Shown here: positions 36,901 to 44,960 of the stretch, piece by piece
Numbering within the stretch: the stretch's first letter is position 1
Layout of the letters: the number at the start of each line of letters is the position of its first letter
Assembly: GCF_010671925.1 (NCBI RefSeq)
Contig: NZ_JAAHIH010000005.1
Location: 1-64,000 of the forward strand
Direction: 5' to 3'
Source of the DNA: Moorena sp. SIOASIH
GTDB lineage: Bacteria > Cyanobacteriota > Cyanobacteriia > Cyanobacteriales > Coleofasciculaceae
Length of the DNA stretch: 64,000 nt
Position numbers and translations under genes: made by a program
The notes under the pieces: generated by a model
Databases searched by the model: none
What the model saw: only the letters and a program-made list of their open reading frames with translations
What the model was told of the DNA's origin: nothing

Positions 36901-37176
36901 CTGGAGTGGATTTATGAAGAAGAGTCCCCACAGACCATAGCACCAGCTAGTTCAGAGCACCCTTTAGTGATTCCGCCACCAGAGGAAATGGAAGTCCTCT
37001 ACGAATTAGCCATGCTCGGCAGTATGAAAAAGATTCGCCAACGAGCCACCTATCTCCAAGAACTGGATACAAAGTACATCCCCTTTGCTAAGAAACTCAA
37101 AGATTTAGCCCAAGGATTCCAGGAGGAAAAGATTGTAGATTTAGTGGAAAAGTATCTAGAGATTGAAAATAGTTAA
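30934..37176 (+). CDS. HstK-type Ser/Thr kinase-AAA-GAF-His kinase-receiver protein 2
   Basis: 2080 residues with the same domain order as protein 1: Ser/Thr kinase (Asp149 in HKDIKPSN), AAA/STAND-like ATPase (Lys355 in GFSGIGKT), helical repeats, GAF, coiled coil, HisKA (His1585), HATPase, receiver (Asp1921) and helical tail. The start ATG 30934 is chosen because MNTTPPNIKGY aligns with MHPPASLLKGY of protein 1; an upstream GTG (30877) and ATG (30925) are possible. Two insertions are visible: a 44-residue segment in the HATPase domain from a 132-bp MITE, and IPLWATPTLRENQ near 33050-33090 from the GGGCTACGCCCACGCTACGG dispersed repeat. From the end of GAF onward it is nearly identical in DNA to protein 1, unlike the N-terminal two thirds, which points to gene conversion or domain exchange. 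Confidence 0.92.
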   Translation: MNTTPPNIKGYCITDLVYHGSRTVVYRGTRNNDHTPVVLKLLNNPYPSFQELVQFRNQYTIAKNLDHPGIIQIYSLESYQNTLVLVMEDFGGISLEEYTTDSLHQRPITDDVEHPGMLTEQSLQEFLDIAIQIASILDGLYRHRVIHKDIKPSNILINPTTSQVKFIDFSIASLLPKESQILTSPNCLEGTLAYLSPEQTGRMNRGIDYRSDFYSTGITFYKLLTTELPFSTSDPMELVHCHIAKQPVAPHQRNRAIPPLLSEIISKLMAKNAEDRYQSALGLKYDLEQCAEHWDRLGAYADIKLGSRDICDRFVIPEKLYGRQAEVETLLSAFERVTQGTTEMILVAGFSGIGKTAVVNEVHKPIVRQRGYFIQGKFDQFQRNIPFSAIVQALRDLMEQLLTETDAQLQQWKAQILSAVGENGQVMVDVIPELESIIGKQPPAPELSGTAAQNRFNLLFSKFIQVFTTKEHPLVIFLDDLQWADSASIKLLQLLMAETNISYLLLIGAYRDNEVNPTHPLMLKLSEMAKVGVSLNTITLEPLSKSDLNHLIADTLTCGIELAEPLTELVAQKTKGNPFFATQFLKSLHHDRLITFNFEQGYWQCDIAEIRRLALTDDVVEFMALQLHKLPKETQDVLKLAACIGHQFDLDTLAIIHDKSPTDTATSLWKSLQEGLVLPTTEIYKFFTVNSNSLSSTEAKLSQSSIPLWATPTLRENQSPSYKFLHDRVQQAAYFLIPEDQKQLTHLTIGQLLLKNIPTAEREEKIFDIVNQLNYGLELITEQAQRDELAQLNRIAGEKAKGATAYGAAFNYLTVGLELLGENSWQRQYDLSLALYQAAAEAAYLNTDFEQMEQMLEVVLAQGKTLLDKITAYEVSIDAYKAQNQGEQAITTGLQVLKLLGIELPQQPSQEDIELALHQTQSALEGKEIEELMDLPVMTAPEKLAAMTILSRLGKIAYLTIPVLFPLMVLKQVNLSLQNGNCPVSVVCYTHYGILLWHFCGDIDGNYRFGQLALKLLARFNDKQLKCIVLFVVNITIKPWKVHLKETLTPLVEAYSVGVETGDFDDSAFSAYMYLEHSFWLGKQLAELDQSCANYHQGIDQLKQDIPHQLSAITWQGVLNLLGQAENYCCLRGEVYDELLMLPLHKKFNNVRALYTLYLNKLFLCYLFQDYPQAWQQATITENYLDGVAGLFVFSLFYWYDSLTRLALYPEQNHTQQQQSLDKIAHNQDKIKTWADHAPMNYLHKFYLVEAERYRVLSQKLEAIEYYDRAIAGAKENQYIQEEALGNELAAKFYWEWGKETIAQAYLTRAYYGYSHWGAKAKVEDLEIRYPQFLGSILSQKTINISTAETITNLTTQGVNSTTTNASTALDLATVIKASQALSGEIQLDQLLSTLMQVVMENAGADKCALILVKGDQLVIEAMETANQLALVESIPVEESQDIPQSAINYVKRKLETLVINDITVETILAADPYFIRQQPRSLMCTPIINQGQLIGLLYLENNLTTGAFTPDRLEILNLLTSQAAISIENSLLYRQLEDYSHTLEQKVEERTAQLAESNQQLKTAKQKADAANQAKSEFLSNMSHELRTPLNGILGYAQILKRNRDLGTREIDGLTIIEQSGNHLLTLINDILDLSKIEARKMELYPRDLHLQTFLESVVGIIRMRALEKDIVFQYNPEDNLPHSIKADEKRLRQVLLNLLGNAVKFTDTGQVTLKVKVIRACFQSFPQDLDPPQPPARKGEPYSKSPFFKGDNGGSPSLKTRPSLDQPQKTTLRFQVIDTGVGITPEQLEKIFQPFEQVGDTQRRAAGTGLGLAITKQLVELMGAKLQVTSELGYGSTFWFDVTFPLVETYQPQQQQSLGQIVGYIGSRRKVLIAEDKAANRAVLQNMLEPLGFEVVMAENGQEEIELAQQLQPDLILTDLVMPVKTGFEAIAELRNLPQMQDIPIIVVSASVLDTDLEKSKLVGCQGFLSKPVDEQQLLKLLGEYLQLEWIYEEESPQTIAPASSEHPLVIPPPEEMEVLYELAMLGSMKKIRQRATYLQELDTKYIPFAKKLKDLAQGFQEEKIVDLVEKYLEIENS
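36096..36227. mobile_element. 132-bp MITE inserted in frame in the histidine kinase ATPase domain
   Basis: Compared with protein 1 (GTGATTAG-TCTCGACC), this gene has 132 extra bases after GTGATTAG and repeats TAG before TCTCGACC. The ends are inverted repeats (GGGCGTGTTTTCAAA and TTTGAAGACACGCCC, one mismatch). The length is 44 codons without stop, giving RACFQSFPQDL to PSLKTRP between the N box and the G1 box. Confidence 0.9.
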
Positions 37177-37626
37177 TCGATTTTAGGGAGTAGGGAGTAG
37201 GGAGTAGGGAGTAGGGAGTAGGGAGTCGGGAGTAGGTAAGTCAGAAGAGGGATCCCCCCTAACCCCCCTTAATAAGGGGGGAACGGAAGTGGAAAAAAAT
37301 TCTGTGTACTTCATAGCTATAAAAAACGCTATATCTTGTTGCCAAACCAAATTTAAATGAGTTAAGCTTTAGAAAAAATATTATTAACAATAATAATAAT
37401 TATCGCCTTTTACAATATATCATAAAACAAAATTTAAATTGATAAAAAAAACACTCTCATATATTTACTACTGCTGCCGATTCCCGATTCCCGATTCCCG
37501 ATTCCCGATTCCCGATTCCCGATTCCCGATTCCCGATTCCCTGTTCCCTGTTCCCGATTCCCTACTCCCTACTCCCTACTCCCTACTCCCTACTCCCTAC
37601 TCCCGATTCCCTTAAACCAACTATCT
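37177..37626. repeat. Heptamer tracts and AT-rich spacer, no gene seen
   Basis: 37183-37235 GGGAGTA heptamers; 37248-37282 a CCCCCCTTAATAAGGGGGG palindrome; 37291-37345 the GGAAAAAAATTCTGTGTAC dispersed repeat; 37350-37470 AT-rich sequence; 37479-37612 GATTCCC, CCCTGTT and CCCTACT heptamers that run up to 15 bases before the next start codon. Confidence 0.85.
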
Positions 37627-40600
37627 ATGATTACTATTAACGGCTATCAAGTTAACACTAAACTGTACGAAAGTTCTAATTCAATCGTTTATCGTGGCAT
37701 CAGAGATAACGACCATCAATCGGTGATCATCAAAGTCCTCAAGCAAGATTATCCCACCGAATCAGAGTTGACCAGATATAAACAAGAATATCAACTCAAT
37801 CACTCTCTAAATTTTGCCGGAGTGATCAAAGCCTATGAGTTGCAGAAGTATCATAGTACGCTGGTTATTATCTTCGAGGATTTTGGAGGATACTCCTTAA
37901 CTAATTGGCTAACTAAACGCCAGTTTACCCTAGAAGAATTTTTGAGATTAGCTATCCAAATCACTGATAGCTTAGGGGCTATTCATGGGGTGAATATTAT
38001 CCATAAAGATATTAATCCCAGTAATATCATTTATAACCCAGACACGGGGGAAATCAAAATTATCGACTTTGGCATTTCTACCCAGTTACTCAGGGAAACT
38101 CCCACCTTAAAAAATCCCCATGTTCTAGAAGGAACATTAGCCTATATTTCCCCAGAGCAGACTGGGAGAATGAACCGTTGCCTAGATTACCGTACAGATT
38201 TCTACTCCCTTGGGGTTACCTTCTATGAATTACTCACAGGCAAACTCCCCTTTGAGAGTACTGAGCCGATGGAGTTAGTCCATTGTCATCTTGCTAAACA
38301 ACCTATCCCTCCCCATCAACTAGAGAGCTTAACCTTAACCTCTCCAGAGATTCCTCAACTCTTGTCAGATATTGTCCTAAAATTAATGGCAAAAACCGCT
38401 GAGGAGCGTTATCAAAGTGCTTGGGGCATTAAAGCGGATTTAGAAGAATGCTTGAACCAGTTACAGACCACTGGCAAAATCCCACCATTTCCCCTAGGTA
38501 CTCAAGACATTTCGGAAACCTTTCACATTCCCCAGAAACTCTATGGTAGAGAGCAAGAAGTCCAGATGCTGCTAGCTGCTTTTGAGCGAGTCGCAGCGAT
38601 CGCAACTAGCAAAGCCTATGAACATCAAAAATCTAACTTCAGCTCCAGACCAGTCCAAAATTTGAGCAATCCCCGGTCTCGAACTGAAATGATGCTAGTG
38701 AGTGGTTATTCTGGCATTGGTAAATCAGCACTAGTACGGGAAATTTACAAACCGGTCACTAGGCAACGAGGATACTTTATTTCTGGAAAATTTGACCAAT
38801 TTCAGCGCAATATCCCCTACTCTGCTATTGTCAGTGCCTTCTCTAGTTTAGTCCAACAACTGCTCAGTGAACCAGAAGAGCAACTCAACCAGTGGCGAGA
38901 AAAACTCCTAGCAGTACTCAATCCTAATGGACAGGTTATCATCGATGTGATTCCTGAAGTAGAACTAATTATTGGTAAACAGCCCACCGTAGCAACTCTT
39001 CCCCCTATTGAGACTCAACACCGCTTTAATTTAGTTTTCCAGAACTTCATCAAACTCTTTTGTGCTGAGGAGCATCCCCTAGTCATTTTCCTTGACGATC
39101 TTCAGTGGGCAGATATAGCTACACTGAAGTTGATTGAGCTAATCATGACTAATGAAGAAACGGAGTACTTATTGTTAATTGGTGCTTATCGGGATAACGA
39201 AGTCAACACTACTCATCCGCTGATGCTAACCCTAGATAAGCTGGGGGAATTGGGGGTTACCTTTGATAAAATTACCTTAGCTCCTTTACAAGAAAACCAG
39301 ATCAATCAACTAATTGCGGATACCTTACAAGCTCAGCCAGAGTCAGTGATACCATTAGCAAACTTGGTGGTGAATAAAACCGCTGGTAATCCTTTCTTTG
39401 TCAATCAGTTTCTCCAAACACTTCACACCGAAAACCTACTAAGGTTTAAGGCTCCTCAAGATGGACATCAAGCTCAATGGCAGTGGGATATTTCTGAAAT
39501 TGAGGCAGTAGGTATTACTGATAATGTGGTAGAGTTGATGGTGAGGAAGCTCAAAAAACTACCAGCTACTACCCAGAAGGTGTTGCAACTAGCTGCTTGT
39601 GTCGGTAATTATTTTAACCTCACTACTCTGTCAATTGTCTATGAAAAATCCTTAACAGATACCTTTAGGGATTTACTGAGTGCTATACAAGAAGGATTAG
39701 TATTGCCAACATCTGAGCTGAAAACTAGTGATCAAGAAATTATCGAGTCTCAACTGGTCATTCTCAATTTTAAATTTCTCCATGACCGAGTACAACAAGC
39801 GGCCTATGGGTTAATCAATCAGGAGGAGAAAACGAAAGTTCATCTGAGGATTGGACGGCTTTTGCGCACTAATCTCTCAGAGACCGAGCGCGAAGAAAGG
39901 GTGTTTGAACTGGTCAATCATCTTAACGTAGCTCAAGATGCGATCCCAGATCCTACAGAAAGAACGGATTTGGCTCAGTTGAACTTAGAAGCCGGTAAAA
40001 AAGCTAAGGAAAATATAGCTTATCAAGCAGCCAAAGACTATTTTAAACTAGGCATCGCTTATCTTGAGGATAATGCTTGGGAAACTCACTACTCTCTCAC
40101 CTATGCTTTGTATAAGCAACTGGCAGAGACCGAGCAATTTGATAATAATTTCGAGCAGGCAGACAAATTAATTAACTTGCTCCTATCTCGCGTAGAGTCT
40201 GTAGTAGACAAGGCAGATATTTATTGGTTAAGTATTCGACACCACACCGTGATATCCCAGGAGCATAGGGCAATTGAAATTGGCAAACAAGCTCTCCCTC
40301 TGCTAGGAATAGATTGGCCAAAACCAGACCAGCTACAGACTATATCAGTATACTTAGAACGTGTTAGACAGCAAATTAACCACAAAACTCAGGGTCAAGC
40401 CATCAGTGTGCTCCTGAATGAACCAGAGGCGAAGGAATTGATTCAAAAGAATATAATTAAGTTATTAAATTGCCTGCTACCTCCCTCTTATATTACCAAG
40501 CAAAACCAATTACACTTTTGGTTAGGGTCTAAAATTGTCGAGCTGTCTTGCCAATATGGCATGGTGGCTGAATCAGCCTTTGGTTTTATGGTTTACGGGA

Positions 40601-43600
40601 TGTTGGTCAGTACGGAGTTAGGGGATTCTCAATTAGGCTATGAAATTGGCTGGCTTGGTCTCAATTTGAGTAAGAGATTTAACCAATTAGATAAAGTAGC
40701 TCAGACTTGTTATATATTGGCCAATAATTTTTATCCTTGGGTGAATCCATTAAAAGAATCGGAGCAGATTTTAGATGAGGGAATACAGGCCGCTTTAGCT
40801 TCGGGAAACGCTATGTTTCTCGGGTATCTGGTGATCTATAAAGTAATTAATCCATTTTATTGGGGAAAAAAATTATCAAAAATTATAGAAGAGTTACCTG
40901 AGTACTTAGGATTAGCTCAAAAAACTCATAATCGTTTAGCTGAAGATTCATTTTTAGCGTTAAAGCTTGTTCTGTATAACCTTTTGGGAAAAACTAGCGA
41001 TAAATTTTCCTTTGATATCGAAGACCTCACAGAATCTCAGTATCTAGAAAATTGCCACTGTGATCATGGTGACTATGCCCTTTGCCACTATTATATCCTC
41101 AAATCCATACTTCTGTATTGGTATGACCAACCACGTCAATCCCTTGATTATTCAGAAAAAGCCGAAAAAATTATTGCTGTGCTCACCAGTAAGTTTCAGG
41201 TGGCTGTCAAAAGTTTCTACGAATCCCTGAGTTTAGCTAGTCTCTACCCCTCGGCGTCAGAGGTTGAGAAAAAACAATATTGGCAGCAGCTGTTAACCAA
41301 CCAAGAACAAATGAAACGTTGGGCAGATAACTGTCCTGAGAACTTCCAGCATCACTATCTGTTGGTAGCAGCAGAGATGGCTCGTTTATCTGGTCAGCAT
41401 CTAGAGGCAATCAAGTTATATGACCAAGCGATCGCATCCGCTGAAGACAATGGCTTTATCCAAAATCAAGCCTTAGCTAATGAATTAGCCGCTAAGTTTT
41501 GGTTAAGCCGAGGCAAAGCAGACATTGCTCAAATTTACATTAATAAAGCTCACTATAACTATCAGCTTTGGGGGGCAAGACGTAAAGTCGAAGATTTGGA
41601 ACAGAAGTATCCCGACTTACTGGTTAAAAGAACCCAGCAGTCTTCCTTGTCTTCAACCCAAACTATTAGCAGTACTACTACCAGCAGCACTAGGTCAGAC
41701 CTAATACTGGATTTAAACACAGTAGTAAAAGCATCTCAAACTATTTCTGGGGAAATCGTCCTAGCTGATCTCCTCAATAAGTTGATGGAAATTGTGGTAG
41801 AGAATGCTGGAGCGGAGTTTGGTTGTTTAATGTTAGAACGAGATCATCAACTGTTCATAGAAGCCACTAAAGAGGTTGAGGGAGTTGACCAGATTCGGTT
41901 GCAGTCAATCCCAGTCGCCACCAGTGACCAGTTACCGAAAGCCCTGATTAACTATGTGGCTCGTACTGGCGAGAATTTAGTTCTCAATGATGCCGGTGCT
42001 GACTCCAAGTTTGCTAACGACCCTTACCTACAGACCCGCCAGCCCAAATCTGTCCTCTGTAGTCCGATCTTAAACCAGGGCAAGTTGGTCGGCATTCTCT
42101 ATTTAGAAAATAATCTAACTCCAGGAGCCTTTACACCAGACCGATTAGAAGTGTTAAATCTGCTGACTTCTCAAGCCGCAATTTCCTTACAGAACGCTCG
42201 ACTTTACGAACAGCTCGAAGCATTGGCTCAAAGTCTACAGGTGAAAGTAGACGAAAGAACCCAAGACCTACAGAAGGCTTTACAGGCAGCAGAAGTGGCT
42301 AACCAAGCTAAGAGTGATTTCCTCTCCAACATGAGTCACGAACTCCGCACTCCCCTCAATGGCATCCTCGGCTACGCCCAAATCTTAATGCGCGATCGCA
42401 ATTTAAATCCTCGTCAAACCAATGGTTTAAAAACTATCTACCAAAGTGGCAACCATCTATTAACTCTAATCAACGATCTCCTCGACATTGCCAAGATTGA
42501 AGCTGGCAAGATGGAACTATATCCTACTGACTGGCATTTGCCCACGTTTCTGGAAGAAGTAGTAGGAATTATCGGCATGAGAGCATTAGAAAAAGATATT
42601 TTATTCAAGTACCAGCCAGGGGATAATCTCCCCTCTGGGATTCAAGCCGATCAGAAGCGAATGCGGCAGATACTTCTCAACCTGCTCGGCAACGCCGTCA
42701 AATTTACTGATCGTGGTCAAGTAACCTTTAAAGTCAGCGTACTCAAGAACCAAAATGGAGGGATTAACCATCAGGTCAATCATCCCCAGACTCTACGTTT
42801 CGAGGTGATTGATACAGGAGTGGGAATGACTCAGAAGCAGTTAGAAACAATTTTCCAACCCTTTGAACAAGTTGGAGATATCCACAACCGTGCCGATGGT
42901 ACAGGCTTGGGTTTAACTATTAGCCAGAAACTGATCGACTTGATGAAGGGAGAATTAAACCTTAAGAGTGAGCTGGGTAAAGGTTCCACGTTTTGGTTGG
43001 ATGTCACCTTCCCAACTTTGGAAATAGCTCTGAAAAAAGAACTGAATTTAGTCGGTCAGGTAATTGGTTATGAAGGAGTTCGCCGCAAAATACTGGTAGT
43101 AGATGATAAACTCGAAAACCGTGCTGTCTTGCAAAACATGCTGGAGCCGTTAGGATTTGAGGTGGTTTTAGGAAACAATGGTCTCGAAGAAGTACAACTG
43201 GCTTGCCAAATCCAACCCGACTTGATTTTGACTGACCTAGTTATGCCTGTCAAAACCGGTTTTGAAGCTGTCCAGGAAATTCGACAGATACCTCAAATCC
43301 AGAATGTAACCATTGTAGCGGTTTCAACCAGCATCTGGGAGATGGATGAAACTAAGAGCAGGATAGCTGGTTGTGATAATTTTATTTCTAAACCAGTAGA
43401 CCAACTACAGTTACTCCAAGTATTAGAGCAGCATTTAGCTTTAGAGTGGATCTATGAAGACACTGCTGCGCGTCAAAAATCTGATATTCAACCAGTAGCC
43501 AATTCCTCCACAAAAGAATCATTAGAGGAAGTATTAAATGAATCATTTATAATTCCCCCAAACTCGGAAATGGAAGTGTTATATGAGTTAGCGATGCTTG

Positions 43601-43761
43601 GGAGTATGAGGAAAATTTGTGAACGAGCGGTCTATCTTGAGGAGTTGGACGATAAATACCTTCCTTTTGCCAACAAACTCAAGGAATTAGCACAAGATTT
43701 TCAAGAAGCGGAGATTTTGGCTTTGGTAGAAGAAAATCTATCAATGTCCAATTCTAACTAA
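37627..43761 (+). CDS. HstK-type Ser/Thr kinase-AAA-GAF-His kinase-receiver protein 3
   Basis: 2044 residues, same family as the two preceding proteins but more diverged and without obvious insertions. Ser/Thr kinase with Asp128 in HKDINPSN and GTLAYISPEQTGRMN activation segment; ATPase with Lys366 in GYSGIGKS and a Walker B-like VIFLDDLQWAD; helical repeat region; GAF (about 1375-1530); coiled coil; HisKA with His1571 in MSHELRTPLN; HATPase; receiver with Asp1870 in LTDLVMP; tail ending about 30 residues after MEVLYELAMLGSM. These proteins couple Ser/Thr phosphorylation and nucleotide binding to a His-Asp relay; the input signal is unknown. The 3' end overlaps the convergent HTH gene by 8 bases. 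Confidence 0.93.
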   Translation: MITINGYQVNTKLYESSNSIVYRGIRDNDHQSVIIKVLKQDYPTESELTRYKQEYQLNHSLNFAGVIKAYELQKYHSTLVIIFEDFGGYSLTNWLTKRQFTLEEFLRLAIQITDSLGAIHGVNIIHKDINPSNIIYNPDTGEIKIIDFGISTQLLRETPTLKNPHVLEGTLAYISPEQTGRMNRCLDYRTDFYSLGVTFYELLTGKLPFESTEPMELVHCHLAKQPIPPHQLESLTLTSPEIPQLLSDIVLKLMAKTAEERYQSAWGIKADLEECLNQLQTTGKIPPFPLGTQDISETFHIPQKLYGREQEVQMLLAAFERVAAIATSKAYEHQKSNFSSRPVQNLSNPRSRTEMMLVSGYSGIGKSALVREIYKPVTRQRGYFISGKFDQFQRNIPYSAIVSAFSSLVQQLLSEPEEQLNQWREKLLAVLNPNGQVIIDVIPEVELIIGKQPTVATLPPIETQHRFNLVFQNFIKLFCAEEHPLVIFLDDLQWADIATLKLIELIMTNEETEYLLLIGAYRDNEVNTTHPLMLTLDKLGELGVTFDKITLAPLQENQINQLIADTLQAQPESVIPLANLVVNKTAGNPFFVNQFLQTLHTENLLRFKAPQDGHQAQWQWDISEIEAVGITDNVVELMVRKLKKLPATTQKVLQLAACVGNYFNLTTLSIVYEKSLTDTFRDLLSAIQEGLVLPTSELKTSDQEIIESQLVILNFKFLHDRVQQAAYGLINQEEKTKVHLRIGRLLRTNLSETEREERVFELVNHLNVAQDAIPDPTERTDLAQLNLEAGKKAKENIAYQAAKDYFKLGIAYLEDNAWETHYSLTYALYKQLAETEQFDNNFEQADKLINLLLSRVESVVDKADIYWLSIRHHTVISQEHRAIEIGKQALPLLGIDWPKPDQLQTISVYLERVRQQINHKTQGQAISVLLNEPEAKELIQKNIIKLLNCLLPPSYITKQNQLHFWLGSKIVELSCQYGMVAESAFGFMVYGMLVSTELGDSQLGYEIGWLGLNLSKRFNQLDKVAQTCYILANNFYPWVNPLKESEQILDEGIQAALASGNAMFLGYLVIYKVINPFYWGKKLSKIIEELPEYLGLAQKTHNRLAEDSFLALKLVLYNLLGKTSDKFSFDIEDLTESQYLENCHCDHGDYALCHYYILKSILLYWYDQPRQSLDYSEKAEKIIAVLTSKFQVAVKSFYESLSLASLYPSASEVEKKQYWQQLLTNQEQMKRWADNCPENFQHHYLLVAAEMARLSGQHLEAIKLYDQAIASAEDNGFIQNQALANELAAKFWLSRGKADIAQIYINKAHYNYQLWGARRKVEDLEQKYPDLLVKRTQQSSLSSTQTISSTTTSSTRSDLILDLNTVVKASQTISGEIVLADLLNKLMEIVVENAGAEFGCLMLERDHQLFIEATKEVEGVDQIRLQSIPVATSDQLPKALINYVARTGENLVLNDAGADSKFANDPYLQTRQPKSVLCSPILNQGKLVGILYLENNLTPGAFTPDRLEVLNLLTSQAAISLQNARLYEQLEALAQSLQVKVDERTQDLQKALQAAEVANQAKSDFLSNMSHELRTPLNGILGYAQILMRDRNLNPRQTNGLKTIYQSGNHLLTLINDLLDIAKIEAGKMELYPTDWHLPTFLEEVVGIIGMRALEKDILFKYQPGDNLPSGIQADQKRMRQILLNLLGNAVKFTDRGQVTFKVSVLKNQNGGINHQVNHPQTLRFEVIDTGVGMTQKQLETIFQPFEQVGDIHNRADGTGLGLTISQKLIDLMKGELNLKSELGKGSTFWLDVTFPTLEIALKKELNLVGQVIGYEGVRRKILVVDDKLENRAVLQNMLEPLGFEVVLGNNGLEEVQLACQIQPDLILTDLVMPVKTGFEAVQEIRQIPQIQNVTIVAVSTSIWEMDETKSRIAGCDNFISKPVDQLQLLQVLEQHLALEWIYEDTAARQKSDIQPVANSSTKESLEEVLNESFIIPPNSEMEVLYELAMLGSMRKICERAVYLEELDDKYLPFANKLKELAQDFQEAEILALVEENLSMSNSN

Positions 43762-44188
43762 AAACTTTGCTGAGGATTTCAATAGAAGGATCAACTTCCA
43801 GCCACACGGTAGCTCCACAATTTTTGGGACAATTGGGCTGATAGACTAACCGAGATGGTCCGTTGATTTCCACATAATGACCGTAGGTGTTGCGGTTGCC
43901 TTGTTTTACCGTGAGCACAGGCTTGTAGGTGCCGTACTTTTTATTTTGCTTAATGATGTTCTGGTTGACGTGGATGTAACTGGCGGCCTTTTGGCGCACT
44001 TTTCTCCAAGTTCCTTTTGGTCCACGGCGACCGGCACTGACCTTGGGCATGCCGTTAAATAGGGGAATTTGCCAAAATCTGCCAACCTTCTGAGCGCCCT
44101 TGATTCTGCCGTTTTTAAGGAGTTGGCGAACTCGTTGGACACAAATACCTAGAAGATAAGCTGCTTGAGTGGTACCGACCATGATCAT
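43754..44188 (-). CDS. Excisionase/MerR-like helix-turn-helix DNA-binding protein
   Basis: 144 residues. The N-terminus (TTQAAYLLGICVQRVRQLLK, then NGRIKGAQKVGRFWQIPL) is a winged helix-turn-helix of the excisionase/MerR kind. The remainder is basic (GRRGPKGTWRKVRQKAASY) with a final YQPNCPKNCGA segment that might bind metal. AGGAGC lies 8 bases before ATG 44188. Just upstream is the first of five TAGCGCTA palindromes (44208-44215), overlapping the place expected for its promoter, so autoregulation is plausible. It is convergent with kinase 3 and divergent from the tnpB-like gene at 44961. Similar small HTH proteins occur repeatedly in cyanobacteria; their role is unknown to me. Confidence 0.75.
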   Translation of the reverse strand: MIMVGTTQAAYLLGICVQRVRQLLKNGRIKGAQKVGRFWQIPLFNGMPKVSAGRRGPKGTWRKVRQKAASYIHVNQNIIKQNKKYGTYKPVLTVKQGNRNTYGHYVEINGPSRLVYQPNCPKNCGATVWLEVDPSIEILSKVFS

Positions 44189-44207
44189 GATTGTTGCTCC
44201 TTTTAAT

Positions 44208-44729
44208 TAGCGCTATACTTATTTAAACACATAATTTCGATAATGTGGTAGCTATTTACAAAAATTAATAAAATTAACGATCGGATCAGGACTTACCCAC
44301 CAAGACCCTTAAAACCTAAGTTCGACATCAGCAACTATCCTAAGGAGCAATTAAATAGCGCTAACCTTATTTGAGCTACTTAATTGTTATGGGATATAGA
44401 GGATATTAAAGGTGGAGATTTAATTTAGCGCTATAGTTATTAGGTTTTGAGACTCCAAATTAGCTATAGTAAGTGACCGATGGTAATGCGTTCGCGTAGC
44501 GTGGCCGTAGGCCAATCGCATCGAGAGTGGAGTTGAGCGATCAGTAATGCGATCGCGTAGCGTGGCCGTAGGCCAATCGCATCGAGAGTGGAGTTGAGCG
44601 ATCAGTAATGCGATCGCGTAGCGTGGCCGTAGGCCAATCGCATCGTGAGTGTTGTTCACCCCATCGATATCCTTATTTAACTAGCGCTATAGTTAATTCC
44701 CGGAAATGCTGATTATATAACTAGCGCTA
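44208..44729. promoter_or_regulatory. Five TAGCGCTA palindromic sites upstream of the HTH gene
   Basis: Sites at 44208-44215, 44356-44363, 44426-44433, 44682-44689 and 44722-44729. Flanks agree as TTAAnTAGCGCTAtAgTTA, so the conserved part is longer than 8 bases. The same octamer recurs at 53752-53759 in the promoter spacer of the 455-bp element. Confidence 0.65.
44483..44648. repeat. Three tandem 61-bp repeats
   Basis: Units start at 44483, 44544 and 44605. Each contains CGCGTAGCGTGGCCGTAGGCC, the dispersed palindrome of this genome, followed by AATCGCATCGAGAGTGGAG and TTGAGCGATCA. No frame of interest. Confidence 0.9.
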
Positions 44730-44960
44730 TAGTTTAGCCAAGACTGGTGGGAGCAGGTAATCGTTGAATATACCGATGACGGTTGTGGGATTGTTAAAGA
44801 CAATTTGAACAAACCGTGAGACGCATTCCCCCACTTCGGTAGCCCACGGTGGGGGTTAGTCCACGCTGTTACCAATAGCCAAGCCTTGGATACCAATTAT
44901 TCGATTGCCGTCTTATTTTATATAGGCTAAAATGTTAACTGTAAACAATTTTTTCGACTA

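Noticed and set aside
37627..43761. Assembly artefact producing three similar giant kinases
   Set aside because: The three genes have clearly different N-terminal halves, different insertions and different flanks, so they are real paralogues.
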